Below, one piece after another: positions 1-6,205 of a stretch of 6,342 nucleotides of DNA (position 1 is the stretch's first letter; each line of letters begins with the position of its first letter). The DNA comes from Zoogloeaceae bacterium (GTDB lineage: Bacteria > Pseudomonadota > Gammaproteobacteria > Burkholderiales > Rhodocyclaceae), in NCBI GenBank assembly GCA_031278735.1, contig JAITJU010000113.1:1-6342 (forward strand), read 5' to 3'. Position numbers and translations under genes: made by a program. The notes beneath the pieces were generated by a model, which did not search any database, was not told the origin of the DNA, and was given only the letters and a program-made list of their open reading frames with translations.

Positions 1-202
1 ATCGCATGAATGCCATATGCAATGGAAGTAACCGTGGCAGGGAGGAAAAGCTTCTGGCAAGGGAGGGTCAAAAGAGGTTTGCAGCGATGGAACTGGCGGC
101 AAGGGCGGGTCTGAAGGCCGCCAATCTCTCTTTCTGGAGGTGTTTCGCTCGTACGGTAACCCGGCAAACAACCAGGCGCAATGACAAATGTATTCATGCG
201 AT
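1..202. repeat. Long-range inverted repeat, arms 1-13 and 190-202
   Basis: ATCGCATGAAT at 1-11 is the exact reverse complement of 192-202. As RNA the pairing extends through a G-U (12 with 191) and a C-G (13 with 190), giving 13 pairs. The left arm starts at the first base of the window, so the repeat may continue outside it. The arms are about 176 bases apart and enclose the smaller complementary pairs of this region. Confidence 0.55.
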
Positions 203-226
203 TGCCCTGGCGCAAAAAGAGGTTTG
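70..226. repeat. 12-bp perfect direct repeat, copies 70-81 and 215-226
   Basis: AAAAGAGGTTTG occurs at 70-81 and again at 215-226, 145 bases apart. A second direct repeat nearby has copies at 56-69 and 98-111 (GGCAAGGGAGGGTC versus GGCAAGGGCGGGTC, 13 of 14 identical). Two such repeats within about 230 bases of non-coding DNA suggest local duplication or repeated functional modules. No known repeat family is recognised. Confidence 0.5.
172..210 (+). other. Bulged hairpin, competing with the long-range repeat
   Basis: 172-176 (CCAGG) pairs with 206-210 (CCTGG), and 178-182 (GCAAT) pairs with 201-205 (ATTGC). C177 is bulged and the loop is 18 bases. The arm at 201-210 overlaps the right arm of the long-range repeat (190-202), so the two helices cannot both form fully in one RNA. 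No run of T follows, so it is not an intrinsic terminator. Confidence 0.4.
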
Positions 227-237
227 TGGTTTAATTC

Positions 238-252
238 GGCGGCAATGCCGCC
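238..252. other. Perfect 6-bp hairpin (GGCGGC-AAT-GCCGCC)
   Basis: A six-base GC-only stem with a three-base loop. It is not followed by T on either strand. It sits just upstream of a TACAAT element at 260-265, over the place where a -35 box would be. It could be an operator, a pause hairpin, or part of a longer RNA fold. Confidence 0.4.
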
Positions 253-259
253 AAAGCAG

Positions 260-265
260 TACAAT
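260..265 (+). promoter_or_regulatory. Possible -10 box (TACAAT) for gltX
   Basis: TACAAT matches the sigma-70 -10 consensus at five of six positions and lies 65 bases before the gltX start. No recognisable -35 box is found 16-18 bases upstream, where the sequence is the GC-rich hairpin at 238-252. A transcript from here would start near 272 and pass through the hairpin at 289-306 before reaching gltX. The call rests on one element only. Confidence 0.25.
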
Positions 266-288
266 AAAGGCTGCCCCCCAGTAAATAC

Positions 289-306
289 AAGCCTTCTGGC
301 TTTTTT
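289..306 (+). terminator. Terminator-like hairpin and T tract 24 bases before gltX
   Basis: AAGCC (289-293) pairs with GGCTT (298-302) around a four-base TTCT loop. The T tract runs 301-306. The stem is short, so termination may be partial. It would end any + transcript coming from 1-288, or act as an attenuator in the gltX leader if the promoter is upstream. Confidence 0.5.
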
Positions 307-330
307 CCCTTCTATGTTCCTTTTCTTGCC

Positions 331-1719
331 ATGATTCGCACCCGTTTCGCTCCCAGTCCCACCGGCTATCTGCACATTGGCGGCGCGCGCACGGCGCTGT
401 TTTCCTGGGCCTATGCCCGGCATCATGGCGGCCAGTTCATCCTTCGCATCGAGGATACCGATCTGGAACGCTCAACGCCCGCGGCGGTACAAGCCATTCT
501 GGACGGCATGCGCTGGCTGGGGCTGGATTACGACGAGGGTCCGTTTTACCAGACGAAACGCATGGATCGCTACAAGGCGGTGATTCAGGAAATGCTGGCG
601 ACAGGAACGGCCTATCGCTGCTACATGTCCGCCGATGAGCTGAGCGCCTTGCGCGAACAGCAACGCGCGCGCGGGGAAAAGCCCCGCTACGATGGCCGCT
701 GGCGTCCCGAAGCGGGCAAGGCGCTGCCGCCGCCGCCCGCGGGCGGCGCGCCGGTGATCCGTTTCAGGAATCCGCAGGATGGCGTCGTGGCCTGGGACGA
801 TCTCGTCAAGGGGCCGATCGAATTTTCCAACCGCGAACTCGACGATCTCGTCATTGCCCGCGCCGACGGCACGCCCACCTACAATTTCTGCGTCGTGGTC
901 GATGACTGGGACATGGGCGTCACCCAGGTGATTCGCGGCGATGACCATGTAAACAACACGCCGCGCCAGATCAACATCCTGAAGGCGCTGGGCGCGACGC
1001 CGCCGCGATACGCGCACCTTCCCATGATCAACGGACCCGACGGCGCGAAACTTTCCAAGCGGCACGGCGCGGTTTCCGTCATGCAGTACGATGACGACGG
1101 ATTCCTGCCGGAAGCCGTCGTCAACTATCTCGCCCGCCTGGGCTGGTCGCATGGCGACGATGAAATTTTCAGCCGCGAACAGTTCGTGCAATGGTTCGAC
1201 CTCACGCGCGTCACGCCTTCCGCCGCCCGTTTCGACACGGAAAAACTGCGCTGGCTGAACCAGCATTACATGAAGGCGCTGCCCAGCGCCGAGCTTGCCG
1301 CGAAAGTCGCTCCGCGCCTTGAGTCGCTGGGCGCGAACCTGCGCGGCGGCCCCGATCTGGCGCGGGCGGTCGCCCTGTACGTCGACCGCTGCGATACCCT
1401 GAAGGCGCTGGCCGAGGCGCTGCTGGTCTTCTACAGTGAAATCCGCCCCGCCCCGGAATTGCTGCGCCAGCACTTGAGCGACGAGGCGCGCCCTGCCCTG
1501 GCCGATTTCAGCCGAAAATTGGCCGACATTCCCTGGCAGACCGAGACCATTGGCGCGTTACTCAAGGAAATTCTGACGGCGCGCCAGATCAAGATGCCCA
1601 AACTTGCCATGCCCCTGCGCGTATTGCTGACCGGGCAAGCGCAAACGCCTTCCATCGATGCCGTCATCGCCCTGATGGGCAGGGAGCGCGCGCAACGACG
1701 CATCAACGCGGCAGGGTAG
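331..1719 (+). CDS. gltX: Glutamyl-tRNA synthetase
   Basis: Cytoplasmic class I aminoacyl-tRNA synthetase that uses ATP to charge tRNA-Glu with glutamate, supplying translation and, through Glu-tRNA, tetrapyrrole synthesis. The 462-residue length is close to the bacterial norm (E. coli 471). The N-terminus RTRFAPSPTGYLHIGGARTA contains the HIGH-type motif as HIGG (15-18). The second ATP signature reads KLSKR (240-244), equivalent to KMSKS. The Rossmann catalytic half is followed from about residue 300 by the helical anticodon-binding half. The region that binds zinc in E. coli keeps only C97; the other ligand positions are M99, W124 and P126, so this enzyme probably carries no zinc there. The ATG at 331 gives the family N-terminus exactly, but no Shine-Dalgarno sequence precedes it; 301-330 has 27 pyrimidines out of 30. 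The gene stands alone, with hairpins on both sides. Identity is essentially certain. A tRNA-Gln-misacylating (non-discriminating) role cannot be judged from sequence alone. Confidence 0.98.
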   Translation: MIRTRFAPSPTGYLHIGGARTALFSWAYARHHGGQFILRIEDTDLERSTPAAVQAILDGMRWLGLDYDEGPFYQTKRMDRYKAVIQEMLATGTAYRCYMSADELSALREQQRARGEKPRYDGRWRPEAGKALPPPPAGGAPVIRFRNPQDGVVAWDDLVKGPIEFSNRELDDLVIARADGTPTYNFCVVVDDWDMGVTQVIRGDDHVNNTPRQINILKALGATPPRYAHLPMINGPDGAKLSKRHGAVSVMQYDDDGFLPEAVVNYLARLGWSHGDDEIFSREQFVQWFDLTRVTPSAARFDTEKLRWLNQHYMKALPSAELAAKVAPRLESLGANLRGGPDLARAVALYVDRCDTLKALAEALLVFYSEIRPAPELLRQHLSDEARPALADFSRKLADIPWQTETIGALLKEILTARQIKMPKLAMPLRVLLTGQAQTPSIDAVIALMGRERAQRRINAAG

Positions 1720-1773
1720 TCTCCGGCTTGCCGCCGTCGGACGCCGGAGAGATCGAGAAGGGTTTTCTTGATC
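1720..1773 (+). terminator. Tandem hairpins just after gltX
   Basis: The first hairpin pairs TCTCCGGC (1720-1727) with GCCGGAGA (1743-1750), eight perfect base pairs starting right after the gltX stop. The second pairs 1751-1759 with 1765-1773, nine pairs including one G-U, with a five-base loop. Neither is followed by a proper T tract. They may protect the 3' end or assist termination, but a classic intrinsic terminator is not demonstrated. Confidence 0.4.
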
Positions 1774-1967
1774 CGGGTTTTGGCGGAACGAGGGAATCCG
1801 TGGATGACGCGCCGTTTCTCCTGGCGCAAGCGGTATTCCTGGTGGAATTTTCTCCCCGGCAGGGTTTGGCGGCTCTTTTCTGTCCGGGCATTTTCGCAAC
1901 CGCCAAGGAGGGCGGCACAGCGATTCTTCTGAAAAAACAAATGCAGGATACCTCGCAGAGACAGTAT

Positions 1968-1987
1968 CATGCTTATGGAATAGCATG
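1968..1987. promoter_or_regulatory. Palindrome CATGCT-N8-AGCATG abutting the dksA -35 box
   Basis: Perfect six-base arms (1968-1973 and 1982-1987) separated by eight bases, 14 bases centre to centre. It lies five bases upstream of the TTGCAA -35 element. That spacing and position fit an operator for a dimeric regulator. TTTT follows at 1988-1991, so a weak intrinsic terminator for a transcript from the gltX side is the alternative. No specific regulator can be named. Confidence 0.35.
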
Positions 1988-1992
1988 TTTTC

Positions 1993-2021
1993 TTGCAAAA
2001 TGCGGGCGTTTCTGATATTAA
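1993..2021 (+). promoter_or_regulatory. Putative sigma-70 promoter of dksA with extended -10
   Basis: A -35 box TTGCAA (1993-1998, four of six), a 17-base spacer, and a -10 box TATTAA (2016-2021, four of six) preceded by TGA, which forms an extended -10 motif. Transcription would start near 2028, leaving a leader of about 20 bases. The bases after the -10 (GTGCGCT) are GC-rich, a discriminator type associated with ppGpp/DksA repression in well-studied relatives; that regulation is inference here. Confidence 0.5.
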
Positions 2022-2038
2022 GTGCGCTTTCGTCAATC

Positions 2039-2043
2039 AGGGA
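2039..2043 (+). promoter_or_regulatory. Ribosome binding site deciding the dksA start
   Basis: AGGGA lies five bases before the ATG at 2049. An in-frame GTG at 2022 would add nine residues, but it lies just after the -10 box and probably upstream of the transcription start, so the ATG is preferred. Confidence 0.65.
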
Positions 2044-2048
2044 CAGTC

Positions 2049-2474
2049 ATGGAAGAATATCTGCTGCAAAAGCATTTTGCCCCTTACACCCCCAAGCGTG
2101 GTGAAAAATACATGAGCGCGGGCCAGCTCGACCATTTCCGGAAAATTCTGGAAAACATCAAAAAAGGTCTGGGCGAGGATATAGACCGCACGGTACATAC
2201 CATGCAGGATGAAGCGACGGTATTTGCCGATCCCAATGACCGCGCCAGTCAGGAGACCGACATTGCCATTGAACTGCGCAACCGCGACCGGGAACGCAAG
2301 CTCATCAAGAAAATCGACGAAACGCTGGCGCGCATCGACGCGGGCGATTATGGTTATTGCGACAAGTGCGGCGTGGAAATCGGCATCAAGCGCCTGGAAG
2401 CCCGTCCCACCGCCACCCTTTGCATTGACTGCAAGACGCTGGACGAAATGAAGGAAAAACAGATGGCGAAGTGA
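2049..2474 (+). CDS. dksA: RNA polymerase-binding transcription factor DksA
   Basis: DksA binds the secondary channel of RNA polymerase and, with ppGpp, adjusts initiation at rRNA and amino-acid promoters during starvation. The protein has 141 residues (E. coli 151). The coiled-coil hairpin spans roughly residues 25-95. The tip motif DPNDRASQE carries both acidic tip residues (D61 and D64, matching E. coli D71 and D74). ELRNRDRERKLIKKI (75-89) is strongly conserved. The C4 zinc finger is complete: C104, C107, C125, C128, within CDKCGVEIGI and LCIDCKTL. The intact cysteine set separates it from cysteine-poor DksA paralogues that do not need zinc. The gene appears to be a single transcription unit, with its own promoter at 1993-2021 and a strong terminator behind it. 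Identity is firm. Confidence 0.97.
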   Translation: MEEYLLQKHFAPYTPKRGEKYMSAGQLDHFRKILENIKKGLGEDIDRTVHTMQDEATVFADPNDRASQETDIAIELRNRDRERKLIKKIDETLARIDAGDYGYCDKCGVEIGIKRLEARPTATLCIDCKTLDEMKEKQMAK

Positions 2475-2493
2475 GCAACAAGCCTTTTGTTGC
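2475..2493 (+). other. Hairpin immediately after the dksA stop
   Basis: GCAACAA (2475-2481) pairs with TTGTTGC (2487-2493), seven perfect pairs plus a possible G-U that closes the loop to three bases. The arm begins on the base after the TGA. No T run follows, so it probably stabilises the 3' end or slows the polymerase ahead of the true terminator at 2508-2537. Confidence 0.45.
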
Positions 2494-2507
2494 GCGTCCG
2501 CGCCGAG

Positions 2508-2537
2508 AAAAAGGAACCGCTGCGGGTTCCTTTTTTT
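2508..2537. terminator. Bidirectional intrinsic terminator between dksA and rho
   Basis: AAAAAGGAACC (2508-2518) pairs perfectly with GGTTCCTTTTT (2525-2535), eleven base pairs with a six-base loop. A seven-T run at 2531-2537 serves dksA on the + strand. The five A at 2508-2512 read as T on the minus strand and serve rho, whose stop is only about 20 bases away. Confidence 0.9.
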
Positions 2538-2558
2538 GTCCGGCGTTTTCCGGTTTCG

Positions 2559-3818
<1,260 letters not shown>

Positions 3819-3966
3819 TTGCGTTGCTGCGAAAAGAGAGAAATACAGGAATAGAAAGCGCGCAAACGGCGCGCTCCGTGCTGTGGGATGAAAGAAAAGC
3901 AGAAGAAAAGGAAAATGGGCCTGGAAGATGTTCTTGTTTTGCGTCCAGGTGCGCAGAATAAGGAAA
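3819..3966 (-). promoter_or_regulatory. rho leader with G-poor pyrimidine-rich (rut-like) stretch
   Basis: Between the trxA stop and rho start. On the minus strand the segment at about 3918-3878 has only two G in 41 bases and is almost all C and T, the composition Rho prefers for loading. E. coli rho is known to be controlled by Rho-dependent attenuation in its leader; the same is inferred here. No good promoter was found in the gap, so rho may depend on transcription from trxA or further upstream. Confidence 0.45.
3857..3875 (-). terminator. GC-rich hairpin in the rho leader, possible attenuator
   Basis: Minus-strand AGCGCGC (3875-3869) pairs with GCGCGCT (3863-3857) around a five-base loop. 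The downstream tail is T-rich but interrupted (TTCTATTCC). It lies directly downstream of the pyrimidine-rich stretch, so it may be a weak terminator after trxA or a pause site assisting Rho. All-C/G arms of alternating bases make the dyad partly self-complementary. Confidence 0.4.
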
Positions 3967-4302
3967 TCAGAGTGCGCTGTCAATCATGGCGACTAATTGT
4001 GATTTGCTTTGCGCGCCCGTGCGGGCATCTTCCGGGTTGCCGTCCTTGAACAGCATCAGGGTTGGTATGCCGCGCACGTTATAGCGGGCGGCAATGCCGC
4101 TGTCCGTATCAATGTTGAGTTTGCAGAACTTGATTTTGCCCGCGTAGTCGGCGGCCACAGCCTCGAATGCGGGCATCATCATCTTGCAGGGGCCGCACCA
4201 TTCAGCCCAGTAATCCAGCAATACGGGGAGCTCGGAATTGAGCACTTCCGCTTCAAAATTTTCTGTGGTAACCGGAATAATCAGGTTTGTTGCTTCGGTC
4301 AT
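3967..4302 (-). CDS. trxA: Thioredoxin
   Basis: Small cytoplasmic dithiol protein that reduces protein disulfides and supplies electrons to enzymes such as ribonucleotide reductase and PAPS reductase, and is itself reduced by thioredoxin reductase. The 111 residues form a single thioredoxin fold. The active site WCGPCK covers 35-40 (cysteines 36 and 39), the buried Asp is D30, and the cis-proline P80 is in RGIPTLMLF. All match the E. coli TrxA pattern. An additional cysteine, C60, lies in KFCKLNID, where E. coli TrxA has none. The start is supported by GAGG at 4311-4308 on the minus strand. The ATG overlaps the stop of the preceding small ORF as ATGA, suggesting coupled translation. trxA followed by rho on the same strand is a conserved arrangement. 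Confidence 0.96.
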   Translation of the reverse strand: MTEATNLIIPVTTENFEAEVLNSELPVLLDYWAEWCGPCKMMMPAFEAVAADYAGKIKFCKLNIDTDSGIAARYNVRGIPTLMLFKDGNPEDARTGAQSKSQLVAMIDSAL

Positions 4303-4442
4303 GGCGTCCTCTGGAGATGTTCGTCAAGCGTTTGCCCATGCCGCAAAACCGCTTCGGCATTGAGCGAAGAGGCGATCCTATCCAAAAACGCGGCGTCTGA
4401 AAAGACAATGAGCGCCTCACGGGAAAAAATACGCGCCAGCAT
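4299..4442 (-). CDS. Small ORF coupled to trxA, unknown function
   Basis: Not recognised. A 47-residue reading frame starts at an ATG 22 bases after the sulP stop and ends in a TGA sharing four bases (ATGA) with the trxA start. The product begins MLARIFSREALIVFSDAAF and ends DEHLQRTP. It is a mixed-charge sequence with a hydrophobic first third, no cysteine, no clear transmembrane segment and no known motif. The frame stays open upstream to 4646, but that part is the shadow of the sulP STAS domain. No Shine-Dalgarno sequence precedes the ATG, which argues for translational reinitiation after sulP or against it being a gene. It may instead be untranslated spacer holding the trxA promoter. The ATGA overlap is the main support. 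Confidence 0.4.
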   Translation of the reverse strand: MLARIFSREALIVFSDAAFLDRIASSLNAEAVLRHGQTLDEHLQRTP

Positions 4443-4464
4443 GATTTTTGCGCGGCTTATGGTT

Positions 4465-6153
4465 TCAGTTGTCGCCCTTGTCGTCGGCCAGCCGTTTTTC
4501 CGCTGCGCGCAACGCCGCGATGATGTTGGGGAAAAGGTTTTCCGCGCCCAGGCGTTCGATGAAGCCGGTGCGTTCCAGCATGGCGGCGGGTTGGCCATGC
4601 AGGCCGGAAAGCAACAGGGTGGCGTTGCCGCGTTCGAGTTTGCCATGCAGGTTTTCCAGCGCGTCCAGCCCCGTGCTGTCTAGTTGAATCAGGGTTTGGG
4701 CGTCCAGAATGAGGATTTCCGGCTCGCCGAAGGGCGTATCCAGCAAGGGTTCCAACTTGTTCGCCGCGCCGAAGAAGAGCGAGCCGTAGATGCGCCAGGC
4801 CGAGATGCGCGGCTTGCCGCTGGCGGTGTAGCGCGTCGCCGAAGTGTTGGCGAGCGGCACGGACTCGATGCGGGTAAGCTCGGAGATGTGATAGATGAAC
4901 AAGAGGCAGGAAAGCACCATGCCCAGCTCGATCGCCACGGTCAAACCGAAAACGACCGTCATGACGAAAGTAGACAGCAAAATGATGCGGTAATTATTGG
5001 AAAAATGCCGCAGCCGCTTGAAGGCATTGACGTCGAACATGTTGAGGGAAACGACCACTACGATAGCGGAAAGTATCGCCAACGGAATATGACGGGCGAG
5101 CGGCGCGAAAACGAGCACGATTACCAGCAGTACCAGCGCATGCGTTATCCCGGCGACAGGGGTGCGTCCGCCCGAACGGATGTTGGTGGCGGTGCGGGCA
5201 ATGGCGCCGGTTGCCGCGAATCCGCCGAACAGCGGCACGATCAGGTTGGCCAGACCTTGCGCGATCAATTCCTGATTGGGGTCGTGCGTATCCTCGATGC
5301 TGGCGTCCGCCACGCGGGCGGAAAGCAGGGATTCAATCGCGCCCAGCAGCGCAATGGCGATGGCGGGCGAAATCAGTTGGCTCAAGGCGTCAAGTGAGAG
5401 CGCGGGCATGGTGAGCGGTGGAATTTCCCTGGGAATGTCGCCGATGGTTTTGATGGGCACATCGAAAAGCGCGGTCAGGCAGGCGCCCGCCAACAAGACG
5501 GCCAGCGGGCCAGGCGCGCGCCGCAGAAAACCCAGCGCGCGGGTCTGCGCCATGCGGTTGTAGAACACCAGAAACAGAAAGGCGGCGCAGGAAACCGCCA
5601 GCGTCGGCGGGTCAACGAGGTGCAGCGAACGCGCCAATGTGTCGATCTGGGCGAAGAATCCAGAAGGCAGGCGGTCAATGTCCAATCCCAGAAAATCCTT
5701 GATCTGGGACATGAAAATGACTACGGCAATGCCGTTGGTAAAACCGATGACCACGGAAATCGGAATGAAGCGTATGAGTTGCCCCATGCGAAAAATCCCC
5801 ATCGCCAGCAAAAAGGCTCCGGCCAGCATGGTGGCGATCAACAGGTTGCTGGCGCCGTACATGGCGACGACGCCATAGACGATGGGGATGAAAGCGCCGG
5901 TCGGCCCGCCGATCTGCACCCTCGAACCGCCCAGAAACGAAATCAGGAAACCCGCGATGATGCCCGTCCAGATGCCGGTGGAAGGCGGCATGCCGGAGGC
6001 AATGGCAAAGGCCATGGCGAGCGGCAGCGCCAGTACGCCGACGGTGACGCCGGCGGCCACGTCCTTGCCGAACTGCGTCCGGTCATAGGCGGACAGACAT
6101 TCCAGGAGCTTGGGGCGAAAGGGAATTTGAGCAACGAAGGTTACAAACGACAT
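4465..6153 (-). CDS. SulP-family anion transporter with C-terminal STAS domain
   Basis: Inner-membrane SLC26/SulP carrier of 562 residues. The membrane domain occupies about residues 30-425 and contains many hydrophobic helices. It includes the family segments SRVQIGGPTGAFIPI (77-91), ESLLSARVAD (274-283) and FGGFAATGAIARTATNIRSG (309-328). The cytoplasmic STAS domain spans about 448-555, with LDSTGLDAL (491-499), where S493 occupies the position phosphorylated in anti-sigma-factor antagonists. By remembered similarity it is closest to E. coli DauA (YchM), which transports C4-dicarboxylates and has been linked to bicarbonate. Substrate is not decidable from sequence; sulfate, bicarbonate and dicarboxylate are all possible. 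The start has AAGG (6165-6162) eight bases upstream. The gene follows metG by 72 bases and precedes the small ORF and trxA without a visible terminator, so a shared transcript is possible. Confidence 0.94.
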   Translation of the reverse strand: MSFVTFVAQIPFRPKLLECLSAYDRTQFGKDVAAGVTVGVLALPLAMAFAIASGMPPSTGIWTGIIAGFLISFLGGSRVQIGGPTGAFIPIVYGVVAMYGASNLLIATMLAGAFLLAMGIFRMGQLIRFIPISVVIGFTNGIAVVIFMSQIKDFLGLDIDRLPSGFFAQIDTLARSLHLVDPPTLAVSCAAFLFLVFYNRMAQTRALGFLRRAPGPLAVLLAGACLTALFDVPIKTIGDIPREIPPLTMPALSLDALSQLISPAIAIALLGAIESLLSARVADASIEDTHDPNQELIAQGLANLIVPLFGGFAATGAIARTATNIRSGGRTPVAGITHALVLLVIVLVFAPLARHIPLAILSAIVVVVSLNMFDVNAFKRLRHFSNNYRIILLSTFVMTVVFGLTVAIELGMVLSCLLFIYHISELTRIESVPLANTSATRYTASGKPRISAWRIYGSLFFGAANKLEPLLDTPFGEPEILILDAQTLIQLDSTGLDALENLHGKLERGNATLLLSGLHGQPAAMLERTGFIERLGAENLFPNIIAALRAAEKRLADDKGDN

Positions 6154-6168
6154 GACGAAAACCTTTTA

Positions 6169-6205
6169 ATGACCGGGGTGTCCTTTTATATTTTGTAACG
6201 GTCAT
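6169..6205. repeat. 7-bp inverted repeat flanking the sulP -10 element
   Basis: ATGACCG (6169-6175) and CGGTCAT (6199-6205) are perfect reverse complements with a 23-base interval, 30 bases centre to centre (about three helical turns). The TATAAA lies between the arms. A paired operator is possible, but a repeat of this size in 72 bases could arise by chance. Confidence 0.3.

Larger units (their letters stand above)
1..288. other. Repeat-rich non-coding region upstream of gltX, possible structured RNA
   Basis: No convincing protein gene lies here. The stretch can be read as open in a + frame (from about 6 to 284), but that product matches no family I know and has no good ribosome binding site. 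What is visible is nested complementarity on the + strand: 1-13 with 190-202, 77-82 with 164-169, 83-87 with 145-149, and 94-100 with 117-123. There is also a 12-base perfect direct repeat and a second near-perfect repeat. The stretch ends at a terminator-like hairpin at 289-306. This could be a small RNA gene or a long leader ending before gltX. I compared it from memory with RNase P RNA, SRP RNA, tmRNA, 6S RNA and the cobalamin, TPP and FMN riboswitches and found no match. The left edge is cut by the window. Confidence 0.35.
1720..2048. other. Intergenic region gltX-dksA without a supported gene
   Basis: This 329-base gap carries no gene I can support, although several frames are open on both strands. 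The + frame at 1728-2015 starts with TTG and resembles nothing known; the minus frames run into antisense gltX. Further dyads lie at 1809-1813 with 1823-1827 (GCGCC/GGCGC) and 1866-1872 with 1900-1906 (TTGGCGG/CCGCCAA, 27-base loop). The last 60 bases hold the dksA control region. The rest may be a small RNA, a decayed gene or spacer. Confidence 0.4.

Noticed and set aside
146..164. Resemblance of the CGTACGGT segment to group II intron domain V
   Set aside because: The complementary 5' strand and the AGC catalytic triad context are missing, and there is no intron-encoded protein in the window.
6..284. 92-codon + strand frame upstream of gltX
   Set aside because: No ribosome binding site, no recognisable domain, and it overlaps the repeats and hairpins of this region. 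A minus frame is also open across the same stretch without an ATG, so openness is uninformative here.
472..1473. 333-codon frame antisense to gltX
   Set aside because: It lies entirely within gltX, whose motifs are clear. Long antisense frames are expected in GC-rich genes with strong third-position bias.
1728..2015. 95-codon + frame between gltX and dksA
   Set aside because: Starts with TTG in the first terminator-like hairpin, has no ribosome site, spans several dyads and resembles no known protein.
1431..2036. 201-codon minus frame across the gltX end and the intergenic gap
   Set aside because: About half of it is antisense to gltX, the intergenic part resembles no family, and it would start inside the dksA promoter region.
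3819..3983. 55-residue N-terminal extension of Rho
   Set aside because: The frame is open, but the added Phe/Leu-rich residues reflect the pyrimidine-rich leader, overlap the trxA end, and are absent from Rho proteins, which start at MHLSELK-like sequences.
4443..4646. N-terminal extension of the small ORF into sulP
   Set aside because: These codons are the out-of-frame shadow of the STAS domain and give a Pro/Cys/Thr-rich, unnatural sequence; only the part from 4442 down is considered.
4009..4683. 224-codon + frame antisense to trxA and the sulP end
   Set aside because: Opposes the thioredoxin active-site coding region and the STAS domain; no motif of its own.
4684..5397. 237-codon + frame antisense to sulP
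   Set aside because: Fully antisense to the SulP membrane domain; Gln/Arg/Asp/His-rich composition is typical of antisense to hydrophobic coding DNA.
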